Source of the DNA: Aldrovandia affinis
Lineage: Eukaryota; Chordata; Actinopteri; Notacanthiformes; Halosauridae
Length of the DNA: 64,000 nucleotides
Direction: 5' to 3'
NCBI GenBank assembly: GCA_029706075.1
Contig: JAINUG010000132.1
Coordinates: 878,001-942,000 of the forward strand
Shown: one piece after another, positions 1 to 14,575 of the stretch
Layout: the number at the start of each line of letters is the position of its first letter
Numbering within the stretch: position 1 is the first letter of the stretch
Position numbers and translations under genes: made by a program
The notes under the pieces: generated by a model
Told to the model about the DNA's origin: nothing
The model's input: only the letters and a program-made list of their open reading frames with translations
Databases searched by the model: none

Positions 1-1414
1 CTGAGCTGCGCTCTATGAGCTATGATGCTGAAAACGAAAAGAAAGGGGACAGTGGGCGTCTCGTGACCAAAGACACATCAAACGTCGTTCATACTTCTCA
101 CGGTGGTTGATCGCTTTTTTGCAATCTCCAATCTGGACCTTCCCTTTGAAACTCATGCAAAGCAATGCTACCTCGAATGCCCGTGTCCTCTCCCAAATCA
201 TATTTTCATCCTTTGCCATAGCCAGAAGGTTTCACAGAATGTTTGTTTGAACTACCTAGCTCATTCATTTTAGTACAAACCTCTAAATTGCCCAGAATAG
301 CTCAACTCAATGAACTTTCTTAATTCCTCTTAATTCCTCTGAGCTACTGGTCACAGCACAGGCTCAACCTCTCACAGCACTGTTTGGTAAATTCAACTAG
401 GCCCATTGATGTTTTAAATATTATTTTTATCACATGTTGTTCAGCAGTGACACAAGTCAACCCACTAAACCGTGTAGACATGACAACCGAGATCATGAGA
501 GAGCTGGGACGGGTGAGATATGGGGAGAAATAAATTGGTGCGGTCTTAAATGATTTACATTTTAAATGAATGAGTTTAGCCCCGTTAATTAAACGTAAGT
601 GCCTTGTTGAGCATTCTCAGAGCTTTCTACTGTTGTTCGGGTATTAGCAAATACATGGTGTCCACTGGGATACGCAAATCCTATTTAAACTTTGCCAAGG
701 CCAGTGAGATCCCACAAGACCAGGAAACGTCCTGATGCAGTTTTTATGAGGGGCACATGGCCCAGGGTGGCCTATCATAGAGCAACCCATCAATAATTAA
801 TCATGACAGCAAATTGTGTGTGTACACTGTAAAGACACGCAAGCTCCCGCTCTCAAAGTGTGGCCCCGATGCACATTGTTTAAAACAGTGAAATGAACCT
901 GACATGCATTTGGAGGCTCTCAGACTCTGCAGTGCAAGAGACACTCTTTTTTTTTTGCAGCTAGTATTAAAATATTATCTTTACTGAGGACTCAAGGCTG
1001 GACTCTTTCTTCTTGGGGGAAGGTACTGTCACAAAAATGACAGACTTAACCTGTCAAAGCTCTATCCAAAGATAGACAAAGTCTGTCCGTTTTCAGTGAA
1101 GGGGCTTTGTTACATATTGTCAAAGTTTCAAAACATATTTTACATTTGATTAGACCGCGTAGGAAGATGAATGATAAATGGATAAGAACAGGCAATTTAG
1201 CAGTATCAGCTCCTCACTGTGCCTGCTGTTTAGAGTGCATCTATTGTATAATTGTTTCAGGCCCCATCTTGAATTCTCCAAGGGTCTCTGCTTCCACTAT
1301 ATGTCCAGTCTTCTTTTTCTGGAACTAAAGAGAAATGTTCTGGGCCAGGCGTGCCCGGCAAACCAGCCCAGCGTGTCTTGCACCGTGCAGTTCCTTGAGA
1401 ACCTCCACGTTTGA
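1..1414. other. Unique noncoding DNA, no gene seen
   Basis: No open frame of credible length, no recognisable repeat and no RNA gene is visible. The stretch is AT-rich with a short T-run near 950 and scattered TAATTA-type homeodomain-like motifs, for example around 790-800. It may be intergenic or intronic; the sequence does not decide. Confidence 0.6.
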
Positions 1415-1576
1415 CATATAATATATAATATAATATAATGTATGCCATTTAGCAGACGCTTTTATCCAAAGCGACTTACAGTAGTGAACGCATACATTTT
1501 GGTCCTAGTGCGAATGGAACCCAAAACCTAAGCGCTGCCAACGCCATGCTCTTACCTACTGAGCCGCACAGAACCA
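1415..1576 (-). repeat. tRNA-derived SINE with L2-type tail (family A, copy 1)
   Basis: Read on the minus strand this starts with a tRNA-like head (box A-like GGCTCAGTAGG, degenerate box B GGTTCCATTCG), runs through a short body, and ends in a stem-loop GCTTT-GGATA-AAAGC followed by GTCTGCTAAATGG. The tail then runs into an (ATATT)n-like stretch at 1415-1440. A GGATA loop on such a stem is the 3' recognition structure known from L2-clade LINEs such as eel UnaL2, so this is a SINE mobilised by an L2-type partner. It matches the copies at 45013-45176 and 58484-58607. It is a full-length or nearly full-length, mildly diverged copy. Confidence 0.85.
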
Positions 1577-3244
<1,668 letters not shown>

Positions 3245-3625
3245 ATTTTTGCCCCTTAGAGGGCAAGGTAAATGTCAATAAATACAAAGCCATTCTGAGT
3301 GATCACCTTCATCCTATGGTGAAGCATTTCTATCCTGATGGGAGTGGTCTCACAGGGCACCAGTGGTCACTGACTGATTTGATGAGCTTGGATGTGATTA
3401 ACCCATCTCAGTCACCAGATCTCAACCCGATTTAACATTTATAGGAGATTCTGGAGTGGCGCCTGAGACTGTTTTCCACCACCATTAACAAAAGACCAAA
3501 TCATTTAGTTATTTTGAATGACAAATTAATTTGAATGACAAAATTAATTAATCATGAAAGAATGGTGTTGCATCCCTCCAAAATAGTTCCAAACACTTGT
3601 ATAATCTATGTCAAGGTGCCCTGGA
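3245..3625 (+). mobile_element. Tc1-like DNA transposon remnant (transposase C-terminal part)
   Basis: The plus strand can be aligned by eye with the minus-strand copy at 59685-60095. Shared landmarks are the run around CTTAGAGGGCAAGG, the CAGGGCACCAGTG segment, TCTCAGTCACCAGATCTCAA (which encodes the family motif SQSPDLN), and the downstream GTTGCATCCCTCCA. SPDLNPIE just before the last catalytic acidic residue is characteristic of Tc1/mariner transposases. The reading frame is broken and the motif after SPDLN is decayed, so the copy is dead. Neither terminal inverted repeat is visible. Confidence 0.75.
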
Positions 3626-4439
3626 AGCTGTTATGGTGGCTTGTGTTGGCCCAATGACCCTTTATGTTGGTGTATCCTTTATGTTGGTGGTTACCTGTAA
3701 GTTCCTCACAAACTCTTATCTTGACTCCAAGGCATCACCTGCAGAGTCATGTACTCATCAAGCTCCACAACACATGATCAAACACAAGTCACTCATCAGA
3801 CGTATGGCTGATTTTGATGCATTTGGATGCTAGACTATATTTGAATGTCACATGCTAAACAGATCATTCAACAAGCAGAAAGGCCTAGTTTTGCCTCATG
3901 CCACATGGCATATCCCCTTAATCTCGGGCATCGCAGTGTTATAAACGACAGATCTTTCATTCTGCACTCGTCCCCCGTTCCTTGAGAAGTCCTACCTGAG
4001 ACCTCTTCATCCACACCCCAGACCCCTCTTCTGTGATTGACAGGGCCCACGCTTGGCCAGTTCTCCAGAGAGCTCCACTTGGGTGGTGGCTAAGGTCACC
4101 TGACCCAGGTCAGTGAGAAAGGCCTCAGCCCTGACAGATATGACTGCTGGAGCTCTTCATGGCTGCTGAAATAGCATCTCCCATAGTCCGGGAAAAATCG
4201 TGAAATTCGGCTTTGTGTTAAGCACTCAACGATGTTGCCGTTGCTGTTATTAGTTACTTGCTGTCGCTAAAGTTAATCGCACTCACCTGGACCAATGTAG
4301 CTGTGGGTGCTGAGTGGTGTTTTTAGTACAGAGCTAAAATTGTAATATTAATGTTATACAATACTGTTAATCTAATGGATTGCACATTTTAATTGGTAGA
4401 TAAGTCGCTATTTGTTATCTGCAAAATGTTATATATTTG

Positions 4440-4680
4440 AATGTGCATCTCCTTCTCCTCTTACTCGTGCGCAGTATGCAGGCAGGTGCGTTGGGCGGGG
4501 CTCGAGGAACCGAGCGCCTGCCCTTTTGTCTCAAAACGTGGCCTACATTTTGTAGGTTTCTCCTTTTTCCCTTTTCCTCGGGGGGTTGTGGGGGTTGGGG
4601 TTCTGCCCTGTCGGTTGAGCGCCTGCCCTCCTAAACGTCCGTGCGTGGTCCTGCATACAGACTCGATCTTGGCCTTCTTA
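4440..4680. promoter_or_regulatory. Small GC-rich patch with an Sp1/KLF-type GC box
   Basis: A local rise in G+C and CpG contains GGGCGGGGC at about 4493-4501. The 13-base string GAGCGCCTGCCCT occurs twice, near 4513 and 4618. It could be a minor promoter or enhancer, or chance. No start codon in a long frame or clear splice signal follows. Confidence 0.25.
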
Positions 4681-4899
4681 TGATTAATTGTTGTCACGTA
4701 TTTAATTTAGTGAGAGTTCCCATGTAATTGTCATTTGCTCGAGTATTGACTGGTCTGCTCTCCGCCTCTCAGGAGGTCCACACAGGCTCGGCCTACCGCG
4801 AGGGAGTTCAGAGCAACACCGACGGCCAAACGCTTTCCTATGTATTTTAATAAACCGTCAGGCGCAGTTTTAAGACAGAGAATGAATTCATTCCCCCGT

Positions 4900-5480
4900 C
4901 CACGATAAGGCATTCGCTTAATCTATGGGTCGGATGGAAATTCTTGACTGCTCTAAAAAGGGCTGCATCAAAACAATGCATTAAATCACGCAGATCGCGT
5001 GATAAATTGCAGGTTGTTCGGGCCGGCGAAACATTGCTTTGCCCGCCGCCGTGAGATTAAAATCACCTGGAGGTATAGATCAGCACTTTCAACGGTGGCT
5101 CAGGGCAGAGGACAATCTGCAAATGGCGTGCAAATAAATTAGCCAGAGGAGCATAAAACCTAATCACGGGTGTGACCCTACGGGATTCCCAGTCTTCCCC
5201 TATGCATACAAGGAGGGATGGGAAAAAAGAACATTATGAAGCACGTTGATGGCGATGAAACGAGTCCCGGGAGGAAACATAATTGTGTGTTTCCAAGCCG
5301 CAGAGGGAATATAGCATTAATTATTAACTGCAGCACTTGGAATGGGATCGCCCACAACAGTCCACGGGATTTATAATTAAGCAGTAAGGGATTAGGCACA
5401 AGGAATGAAGATTAATGAGCAGGGGGGAAGAGTTGATGAGCAAAAACTGAAAAAGGCGAGAGTCATTAACCCCTCGTGGG
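4900..5480. promoter_or_regulatory. Candidate conserved noncoding element (by texture only)
   Basis: This stretch is free of repeats and retains CpGs. It packs homeodomain-like motifs (TAATTA, ATTAAT, TTTATAATTAAG) with balanced composition, as vertebrate developmental enhancers often do. No reading frame is convincing. The call is an inference from appearance and needs an alignment to other vertebrates. Confidence 0.3.
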
Positions 5481-5753
5481 TAATGCGCCATACTGGTGGA
5501 GAATAGGGTCGCGTTTTACAAGTCCCAGTATGTGTCCACGCGGCCCATTGTGAGCAAATTCTGTCTTGAGCGCTTTCATTTTGAATGGGTTGTTCTGCGA
5601 CGCAATCGAGCCGCGTTAACGACGCTAAACGTGGACCAGATGCAGATTTATAGAACGAAGCATAAATTCCTGGTTTATGGAAACCACACTATCTTTCCAA
5701 TGGCCGTTGGGTACGGTAAAGTCAATGGCTGAGAACGAGTAATACGACAAACA

Positions 5754-5795
5754 TACGCACACACACGCACACAGTGGATAACACACACACACACA
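5754..5795. repeat. (CA)n microsatellite
   Basis: An interrupted CA/CG dinucleotide run. Confidence 0.9.
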
Positions 5796-7299
5796 TATAG
5801 AATATGGGCAAACGGAGCCCATACAAGTACAGACACGCTGAGGCCAAACAGATCCAGGATTTCACTTCAATTCTGAGAATTCAGGAAATTAATTGCAATT
5901 AAATTCATGAACTGAAAAAACGACCATAATGGTCTATGAGGATTTTTTTATTTTTTATTTTTACTTAATTTAACTTCAATTCCTTTCCCCGACTTGAATA
6001 CAATTATGAGTGGTAGTTTTGTTTGTAGCTGGATGTGTACCAATAGAAACACTACACAAAGTGCATTGCATTATGCATTCAATTCTGTGCGTGATTATGC
6101 CCCCTACCCCTTCATCAATTTGTCTGGAGTCTGCGATTGCCATGATTAGTAACAACTAACAGACGAATTGACAATTGAAGTAAGACGAGGGCCAAGATTG
6201 CGTAACAGGTGTTTCATGAGGTGGCGTATCAGAATCTTGCCACTGGAGGACGGAACCACAGGCTTTGGAAATTGGTTGCAGAAAACCCAAGGCCCTGGTC
6301 ATAGCCTGGGGATATATTCTGAAATCAGAGAATATAACCTGCCAAAGTCCACGATTGAACTTGTTTATGTTCATTTGAAAACATAACGCATGCAAATGAT
6401 TAACGGCAGACCTTTGATCAGAAGAATATGGATTGCTTCGTTCACTTTATAATTAAATAAATAAATGACTCAGATATGGTGTAGGTTTGTTCAGAATGCT
6501 TGCGTGTGCTTCTTTCGTCAAAGTGAGACTTGCCCTTTTGCAATGTAGGAAACCAAATTGCACTGAAATCTATCTGTAATTTCTACTGTGAGTTTCAAAA
6601 GAACCCCGGTAGAGTAAAATTAAGGTAGGGCTTGCATGAGAGAATATTCCTGCTTATTATTCCATGTATCCTGTACAGGCGTCTGGCTTAAGAGAGTGCA
6701 CCGTGTTGTACAGAATATAGTAGGATAGGCTTATGCATAGCAAACCTGCTGGAAATTATGACACTACTGGCACTAATGCGATATTGAAACTAACATTATT
6801 TTTAGCTGGAAGCGTCAGGGATGTTAATGGGTGCATCAGGGCACTGAGAGGTCTGCAGCTGAGTGGTCTGGCAGAACACCTTGAACAATATGCCTTTTCT
6901 GTGCCAAAAAATTGAAATCCTCCCTTACAAGTACCGTGGCATGTCTAACATTATTGGGTGGCAGCGGAGGGTATGTTTTTTGCTAACTTTGACATCATGT
7001 AAATTCACAGTCGTAAAAAACACACAACCCGGAAGCCACTGTGCAGCCGTCTCAGTGCCTGCATTATTCATGTTCTGCATTAAGGTCGTTGTGACAGTTG
7101 CGATGCCCTCCGACTTTAGAAATGCTTAAACCTTTCAAGAACACAGTTTGTTTTTTTGTCTTTTTATCTGGCTCTCCTTCCTGTGCTGCTCTACTGTTTC
7201 CTGAATTGAAAATGCGTCAAATAATGTCTGATCTTGCACTGAGGGCGCACGTGATCCAAGCGGGGATCAAGCCTTTACGCTTCTGACCCGTTATAAGCA

Positions 7300-8110
7300 G
7301 TATGAGCAGCGCACGCAGAAAGCCTTGGGGAAGATGCCACTTATTTATTGTTTATGCTCTCTGTTCATTTTCTGCACCGATGTCACAGAAGGAAGAGAGG
7401 GACCCGTACACAACGGACTTTGTGAGAAGTGTCCCTTCACGTTCCGGCACACCGCACCGCGTCGGGAATGAAGGACCTGGCAAGTCTGTTGCTAGGCGTT
7501 TTTATTGTCGGCAGAGAAATCAGGAAGTTAAGAGGGATTTATGACACGGCTTGTCATATTTCGTTCCTTTCGCAGGGGTGATGGCAAGCCTGTGTGCACG
7601 ACTTCAGCAATAAAGCCTTCTGCGCGGGAGACATTAAACATGGCAGGCAGCTCGAGCAAAAAGATTCCGTTTTCAAGGCCCCAGGGTCTCCTATTCCGAG
7701 CCAACATGTCTGAAGTGCTGACCGGAGTCCTGTCTTCAGTGCTAAAGATCACGGCCGCCGGAGTGTCAAAAATAAACATTCATCACCATGCTGGGATCTT
7801 TCAACGTCCGAGATAAAGGCTTTCGTTTAGAGCTGCAAACAATGCAAACATTGTAACGTGCGATTTTCGGTTTCTGTCTCTAATGGAAACATTGGCCTGC
7901 ACAGGGCACCTGCGCCAGAGATCATTATCACGGGAGACCGTGCACAGTCTAAATGCCTCCCTAGTCAGACTGAGAATGTGCACATTGTCGATTAAACCCA
8001 TTCGCTTTTTAAATTGGTTTGAAATAACGGCATGCCAGTGATGGACCTTCTGATATAAGGATGGTAAAGACTCGATGTAGTGTTGAGGGCCTGATATCTT
8101 TCTCACAGTA
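7300..8110. promoter_or_regulatory. Candidate conserved noncoding block (by texture only)
   Basis: Repeat-free, CpG-retaining sequence with frames of about 60-100 codons open on both strands, none of which resembles a known protein. Overlapping open frames on both strands without domain similarity fit low stop density better than coding. A conserved regulatory element is possible. Confidence 0.25.
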
Positions 8111-8983
8111 TCGTTAATACGGTCTAATTGTCTGAACAGAGGAATATCGGGGAAATGGTGGGTGAAGTATTGTTTCAGAATCTCACCTCAGAATCTCAGA
8201 ATGGATGTGTATCACCAACGGTGTCATTTTAAGCCCTGACCCACTGTCTTTGATGACGTAGAAGAAAATCCATTGCTATTATTGGAAATCACATGATTAG
8301 ACTATATAAATAACATAATCAATATTTAAGCAGTGAAGGTTTTATGACTCATATGTTTGGACTGAAATACCTCTCGATTTAAGACATAAGCTTTCATTAA
8401 TGTTGCTGACAAAATGTCTGGCTCTTCTGGGAGTTTAATGAGAGAACACAAATATATTATTGTGTTTTCTAATGAATCTTAAGTAATATAACATACTATG
8501 AAAATGTTCCCTGCAGCCATCAAACATAAAGTGGCTTTGAAATAGAGATGTAGATTTATCTCTCAAAATCTTGTGTAACTGTTGAGTTGCTTTTGCATTA
8601 CAAACCAACTGTTGGTTGTGTTTTGCTTGTTAAAATAAATGCATGTTTCTGCATTATCGTAGAGTATCAAAATGAAAAACCAACCAACTTTTTAGTTTTT
8701 AGAGAAACAGTGATACTTATCTGTCTGAGGAACTGGCTCATTGTAGATATTTCTCCCTCTTGTGTGTATACATACATTGTAACTACCTATTATAAAACTT
8801 TTTCAGTTATCTTTAGAGAGAAGATAAGAGAATGTGTCCAGCAAAATAATATATAGATACCACATGCTCAAGAACATTTCCATGTTTGGGGAACCTTGCA
8901 TCAATTTTGGAAGTGGAACGTATTAAAATGAGCTCTGTCGAATGTACTGTATGTGCCTGATAGATGATTCACTACTCAAGTTT

Positions 8984-8995
8984 GCCACCTAGTGG
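8984..8995 (-). promoter_or_regulatory. CTCF-like core motif
   Basis: GCCACCTAGTGG fits the reverse complement of the vertebrate CTCF core (CCASYAGRKGGC) at all 12 positions. Twelve-base matches also occur by chance, so occupancy is unproven. Confidence 0.4.
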
Positions 8996-9475
8996 TAAAA
9001 CTCCCTCTAAATCCAGTGACCTTCCCAATCGCTTGTATATCATGTATCTAACCATCATCCCTGTACATGTATGAGTGTGTTCACCTTTCAGTGTTATTAC
9101 CTGTTATATATATATAACAGTCATGACATAGAGGGAGAAAACCACCTCACGGTGTGAGCTCCAGTACACTGTAAATTTCACAATGCCAGTGCTGTTGCTT
9201 ACTTATCATCACCCAATCCATCTTTACCTCTATTTTAAAGTGCATTGTCACCAAAGGTCTTAGATATCAAATGCAGACTCATTCCCTGATATTTAAAAAA
9301 TGTGTATTATTTATTTCTGCTGTCTGTGCCGGCTCAAGGATGTCTGGGGCCAAGGTCTTCTCTAGCCCTCTGCAGTAGCATTTCTCCAGACTGTATATAT
9401 TGATGGATTACAAACAGGCGTGCTCGGGATGTAGCCCAGTGCCAGGATGGAATAAGAGGCAGGCAGCCTGAGGTG
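8996..9475. other. Unique DNA, no gene seen
   Basis: A short hairpin CTGTTATATATATATAACAG near 9101-9121 is the only structure visible. Confidence 0.5.
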
Positions 9476-9529
9476 AGACACACACACACTTACACACACA
9501 CTTATACACACACACACACACACACACAA
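9476..9529. repeat. (CA)n microsatellite
   Basis: A CA dinucleotide run with a few T interruptions; the Val-Cys-rich frame across it is a repeat artefact. Confidence 0.95.
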
Positions 9530-10681
9530 GCCTACGGTCATCATCACCTTGGCAAGGACATGTTTTGGGAAAGCCAAGGGTAGATCAGAATAATGTGCTG
9601 AATAAAATCTGCTTTTTTTTTTTCCCCTGTAGTCTTTTTTTTGGCTAAAACATGAGTTCAAGCGGACGGGGCTGATAATGGTCCAACCAGGAGGCAAAAG
9701 TCAAAGTTTACTGCATATTCCTTTCCATGTTGCAAACACAGTGCAACCGGGATATCTGTGTGTGTATGTGTGGGGGGTGGGGGCTTAAATTCATATTTGG
9801 AAATGCAGTCATTGTTTAGACACGTATTGTGAAACAGTAGACAGGTTTCTATCATGCTCTGCATAGCTCATCGCTTGAGGTTGTCTATAAAATATACCAA
9901 AATGGATGCGAAACATTTAAAGCTAGCTTCATAAAAAAGTAAAATGTTGAATTTTACTCATCATTATGTAAACACATCTTGATTGGCAAGAGATGACAAA
10001 CATAAGGGCTACACCAAATCCCACTGCTGAAACTGAAGCTGATCAGCAATCATTTACGCGACGTTATCTGCATGTTTTCGCCATGTAGGAGGAAGAAAAA
10101 GTCAATATCAGTACGGAATGTGCATACATTATTCATACCCAGGGCACCACAAAACAGGGATTCAATAAATAAACATTCTCTTGAGCCGTTCAATATTATA
10201 TTCACATGCTTTTTGATCTTTTTTTCACCTCAGGTAAACCGCTGGAATGATACCATTTCGATTTTACCAGTGCCCTCCTCTGCAATGTGTACCCGTTTTC
10301 TGAAGTTTTACACACCGCTGGAATTATCATGAATGCGAAGGCAGAATGGCTCACTGTGGGTGGTGCTTTCATTTCCGACACAATTAGGTGGTATTTAAGG
10401 GACGGGGGTTACACCGTGCAAAACATCAAGGACAATGACTGCACATCGGCATGAGACTTGAAACCTTACCGGCTTGTGCCTACGTGAATATTTCTGATTG
10501 TTCTTTTAACGCGCGCATCTTGGTTTAGGTAGAGCGTGTGGCGTCGACTCTACCCACACCGGTGCAGAATGTTAACACTCTCACATTGTGGTGTCCCTCC
10601 AGCACTTGGTTCAGGAGAGGGGTTGAGTGGAATGTTAAATGCTCCCCTTTAGAAACATTGCAGAATGAATAAAAAAAGCTT
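9530..10681. other. Unique DNA, no gene seen
   Basis: No coding frame, RNA gene or mobile element is recognisable. Confidence 0.5.
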
Positions 10682-10720
10682 TGGGTGGTTGGGAGGGGGA
10701 AGGGGGGTGGGGGGTGGGGA
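10682..10720 (+). other. G-rich tract with G-quadruplex potential
   Basis: Five runs of three to six G separated by one or two bases satisfy the usual quadruplex pattern on the plus strand. Confidence 0.6.
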
Positions 10721-12486
10721 GTTATAATATTGCTTCAGTCCTCACATCGTGATGTTATCTATGATGGAGCTTTCACCACACCTCTGCGAGATGCGGGGAG
10801 GTTTTTTTTGTTTTACCGATGAGGGCTGATAGGGACGTTTTGAAGACGAGCAATCCATTCACTTCTATATTTCAGCGAGCAATCGTTGCATCGTTTACTC
10901 CACTATTCCCACGCCTACACTGTGTGAATTGGCTCAATTAATCTTGCGTACCAGCTTTCATGTGCAGAGATAAACAGCACTGTTGTGTTAGACTGACAAT
11001 CCATATTTGTTTTAATGTGTTGGTGTTCTCCTCTTGGGGGCGAAAAGGAACTGAAAGTCAAGTTGCATTATTGTCCATTTGAAAAGGTCCAGACTGGAAA
11101 TTCATAATAAAACAGGTGTTTGAGTCAGCATCCCCAACAATGTCATCAAGCTGTGTTAATCAGCTTTAATCAGGGTTGCTAGCCAGAACTTAATGTGCAA
11201 GTTGCTGGCCCTCTTGTTCATTGTAGCTGGTCGGGATTGGCATCAAGAGGTATGCAAATGAACAAGCAGTTACATATCGAATGTACTTCAGTGGAGAAGG
11301 GATCCATAATTGCACTTGCTCTCAAAATGTTTCTGTTTTTTTTACTTATTACTACCACACCGTAGGCTGTGCATAAGGTAAATTGTCTCCATTTGTATCT
11401 CTGGGTGTCAAACTGTGCTGTACTTGTGCACTTTATTTAATGTAGTATAAAAACAGCACTGCGTATTTCTGTGATGGAAGTACATCAAATGACGGAGTAA
11501 GAGTACAGCATAAAGATGAACCAACGTGACATTTGATACTTTCATAAATGCTGTCAGAGTAAACAGTATTTATAACGCATTCGACAGCAACACATCCCTG
11601 TGAAGAAGCTTCTAAGACTTGTCACTGGAAGCAACGGCCTCATTTAGGTTGGCAGGGGATTAACGGAGATGAGCAAAGCTGAAACATTAACATGCAAATT
11701 GGAGGAGGGTCGAAAAGAGTACAAACACACTGATAGAGGGAGCGTTCTCCCTCCACGCTCTTAATTAGGACCTTTGTCTCCTTTTAAACATGCTGTGTCT
11801 CACATGTAGATTGTATTTAATTACAGGAGGAAATCTGCAGGCTTCGGCTTACATCTTTGCACGGACAAATAATGGGGGAATTATTTTATTGCAGTCTGCA
11901 TGTTTCTGCAAGCAATTTTGGCCATTATCAAGGGTCTTTCATACATGCCTTATTTCAGAGGAGAGCAGTGCCAAAACAGTCGTTTGAATTCGAGAAACAG
12001 AAGGGAATTCTAGGCACTGAAGGGAAATGAACATTTCCCAGGACATATTTTGTTGACCAGTTGTTTGGTGTTTTTTGCCTTGCCTAGGGGTTACTTTGAA
12101 AGTTAATGAATAAATATAATTTTTAAAAGACACAGACCACAAAAATGGGAAGGTCCATTTACACAGGTCAGCCAATTATAGTGAGCTGCAGATAAGCTAA
12201 ATTGCATATTGTGCGGAGCTCAAAGGTAAAGCATGACAGATTAGGGTCTTAGCAAATCTCTCACACACACACACACACGTGATTGCACAGCACGCAGGCA
12301 CTCCTTTCCCAAAAGGAATTAAATTGTGCCTCCAGTTTGGAGTTCATTATTTTGGGCATGACAAACAAAATATTACTTTTGTGTTGATGTCATCTATGTG
12401 TGCTAGTTTTGCTGAAACACTGGGACTCTATAAAATACAAATCTCTTACGAGAGATGGAGGAAACGCCCTTTGCTACACCCAGGGA
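10721..12486. other. Unique DNA with a possible conserved noncoding element
   Basis: No gene is seen. 11600-11900 has dense homeodomain/octamer-like motifs (ATGCAAAT near 11692, TTAATTAG near 11760) and no repeats, which resembles a conserved enhancer. A short CA run lies at 12260-12280. Confidence 0.35.
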
Positions 12487-12945
12487 TGCTGTCAGGAACC
12501 CTGGGCCTCATTAAAAGATATGACCCTCTAGCCTATTGATGGCATTGATAATATAACGATGATATAACGATATCAGATCAATGTTTGTGCTTCTGCAAGC
12601 TTGTCTAACCTGGCCAGTGTGCTGATTCTGGCTGTCCAAAGTGGTTAGACTTCGACAGCATTTTGGCTCTCACTGATACAATCGCGCACAAAAGCCGGCT
12701 TTGTCAGCAAAAATGTCCAAATGACTGGAACTATGGATCAAACGTGGATAAACAACTCAGGGATCCTTGTCTTAATAGCACCTGCCTATGTGAAGATAAC
12801 TCAAAACTCTGTTTCTGTAGTTATTGAAGACATTGGTTTATAAATGCATACATACAGTACAGCATCATTATCGTTATTGTGATATGTTTATCACAATATC
12901 ACAGTCTTACTCTGTATTTTATGTATGATTTTGTAAACAAATATT
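12487..12945 (+). repeat. Interspersed repeat E, copy 1 (class not assigned)
   Basis: The sequence is recognisably homologous to 34569-35010. Both copies share CAGGAACxCTGGGCC, the run AATATAACGATATCAGA (with small differences), GTTTGTGCTTCTGCAAGC, and a 3' part containing CAGCATCATTA. The 3' part has an inverted repeat whose inner stem here is ATTGTGATA/TATCACAAT (12876-12897). No coding capacity remains. It is probably a DNA-transposon-derived repeat, but no family marker is visible. Confidence 0.7.
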
Positions 12946-13868
12946 TTCAATAACTACAGAAATCCAGACTCATATTTATTCATTTTTTCCCCAGCTGTCC
13001 TGACTCCTGAATAAAATTGCTGGCATTAAGGGCAGGGATGATTTAGGTTTAGGCAGGCTATTAATTTGTACATAACATGCAATAAAACAGGCTACTTAAC
13101 TAGTTAGAACATCAGGACAAAGAGCACAGAAGGCTATGTGCATTTCAGAGAGTGCCGGCTAAAAGTAATTTGACATTTGTTTATTTTATCAATACTATAT
13201 CGATAGCTAACCAACAGGCTAGCTTGTCTACCATTAAGCTCACCTCCAAAATCCTCAATTTCAGCATCAGGTGGGGGAGCTTCATGTGCATTCTGGGTGA
13301 ATATGAAGGAGGCCCTAGCCAGGGGGAGGAGCTTATTAGGTTTCAATGTCATTCCACTAATGTGCACATTGGCATAGTTGAGTAGTTAAAAATTTTATAT
13401 ATCAGCTCACGAATTTGTGTCTTACGGTAACCAATGCTGTGAGCAACATCATATAAGTCAGTCAACAACATGATATATGTCAGCCTGGATAAACAATCAA
13501 CTAGTTAAAAACAAATTTGTTGATATCGGTCGTTAACTGCAATGTAGGTCCACCAGTAATGTTAGTTAAGGCATAGACTAATTGTCTACAAACTATGATC
13601 CAAATATTGGGAAATTTGCATTTTAACTACCGATAAACTAGCTAGCTCGTTGGTGTAGTGCTCTTAGTTCTAGTAACTTTATCTTGCTGGCTAGCTAGCA
13701 GCATTAACCTTTACTCCATAAATACAAATTAATGTCTGAATCCACCACATCCTTCTCTCCAGCTAGATGTCTCATTTCATTAATGAAAAAAACGAAGGTG
13801 AGGTTTTTTTGATAAATTATTTATTAATTTATTAATCATCTTAATTGTTTGTTAAACAAACTAAGAGT
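12946..13868. other. Repeat-like AT-rich DNA, no gene seen
   Basis: CTAGCTAG-type motifs are common here. The minus strand has a short frame ending in GAIEDFGG-like residues before a GTGAGC at about 13240, and a similar string precedes a GTGAGC at about 14315. This suggests duplicated transposon exon pieces, but the evidence is thin. Confidence 0.4.

Positions 13869-13902
<34 letters not shown>
13869..13902. repeat. (TTAG)n microsatellite
   Basis: About eight TTAG units in an otherwise CTAG-rich neighbourhood. Confidence 0.95.
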
Positions 13903-14575
13903 GTCAGCTAGCAGGCTAGATAGCTAGCTATATAGTTAGCTTGTAGCTCACTCTCTGGTTGGCTGATTTATTGAGTTCTATCCAAAACTTGTAGGCCTAC
14001 TATTTAACATACTAGTCAAGTTTACTAAATATATAGCATTTTACTTAATTTCATATTGTTTATGTTTAAGTTTCATATTGTACCTAGTATGTACACATTT
14101 ATTTGGCAAATAACTGTGGTATAAGCACAACAATCCAGTTTGGGCTGGGCATTGTAATAAAATAAGTCCACTTCAGGGGGTAATGTTAAGGATGGATAAG
14201 TAAAAATGCAAACGCTACCAGAAAAAGAAAAAATCCATCCAGACAGCTAGCTAATTCAATTACAATGCTAACATCACTAGCCTTGCCTGCTAACTTGCTA
14301 CCTAGCTAAGTGCTCACCTCCAAAATGTTCTGTTTCATATCTAGCTGTGACAGAGAAAAATTGTGTCAATAACTGCCTTCCTACATATTGATTCCTCTCT
14401 CCTCTTCCCCTTTGGGGAACGACATGATGAATTGTGACAAGTGCGTGTAACTGACTGTCTGTATGTTTCCCCCATAGACCTTAGGAATAATCCATTTTGT
14501 AGGGAGGGGTAGATAAATTAGCCACTTTAATGTAAGAAAAAGTGAAGTCTATTTTCATCAGTAATCATTACTACG

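Larger units (their letters stand above)
3626..8983. other. Largely unique noncoding block
   Basis: No recognisable gene. It contains the subregions listed separately (GC-rich patch, two candidate conserved noncoding blocks, a CA repeat). 6130-6400 also has low repeat content and balanced composition, like the candidate conserved blocks. 8160-8980 is AT-rich and featureless. Confidence 0.5.
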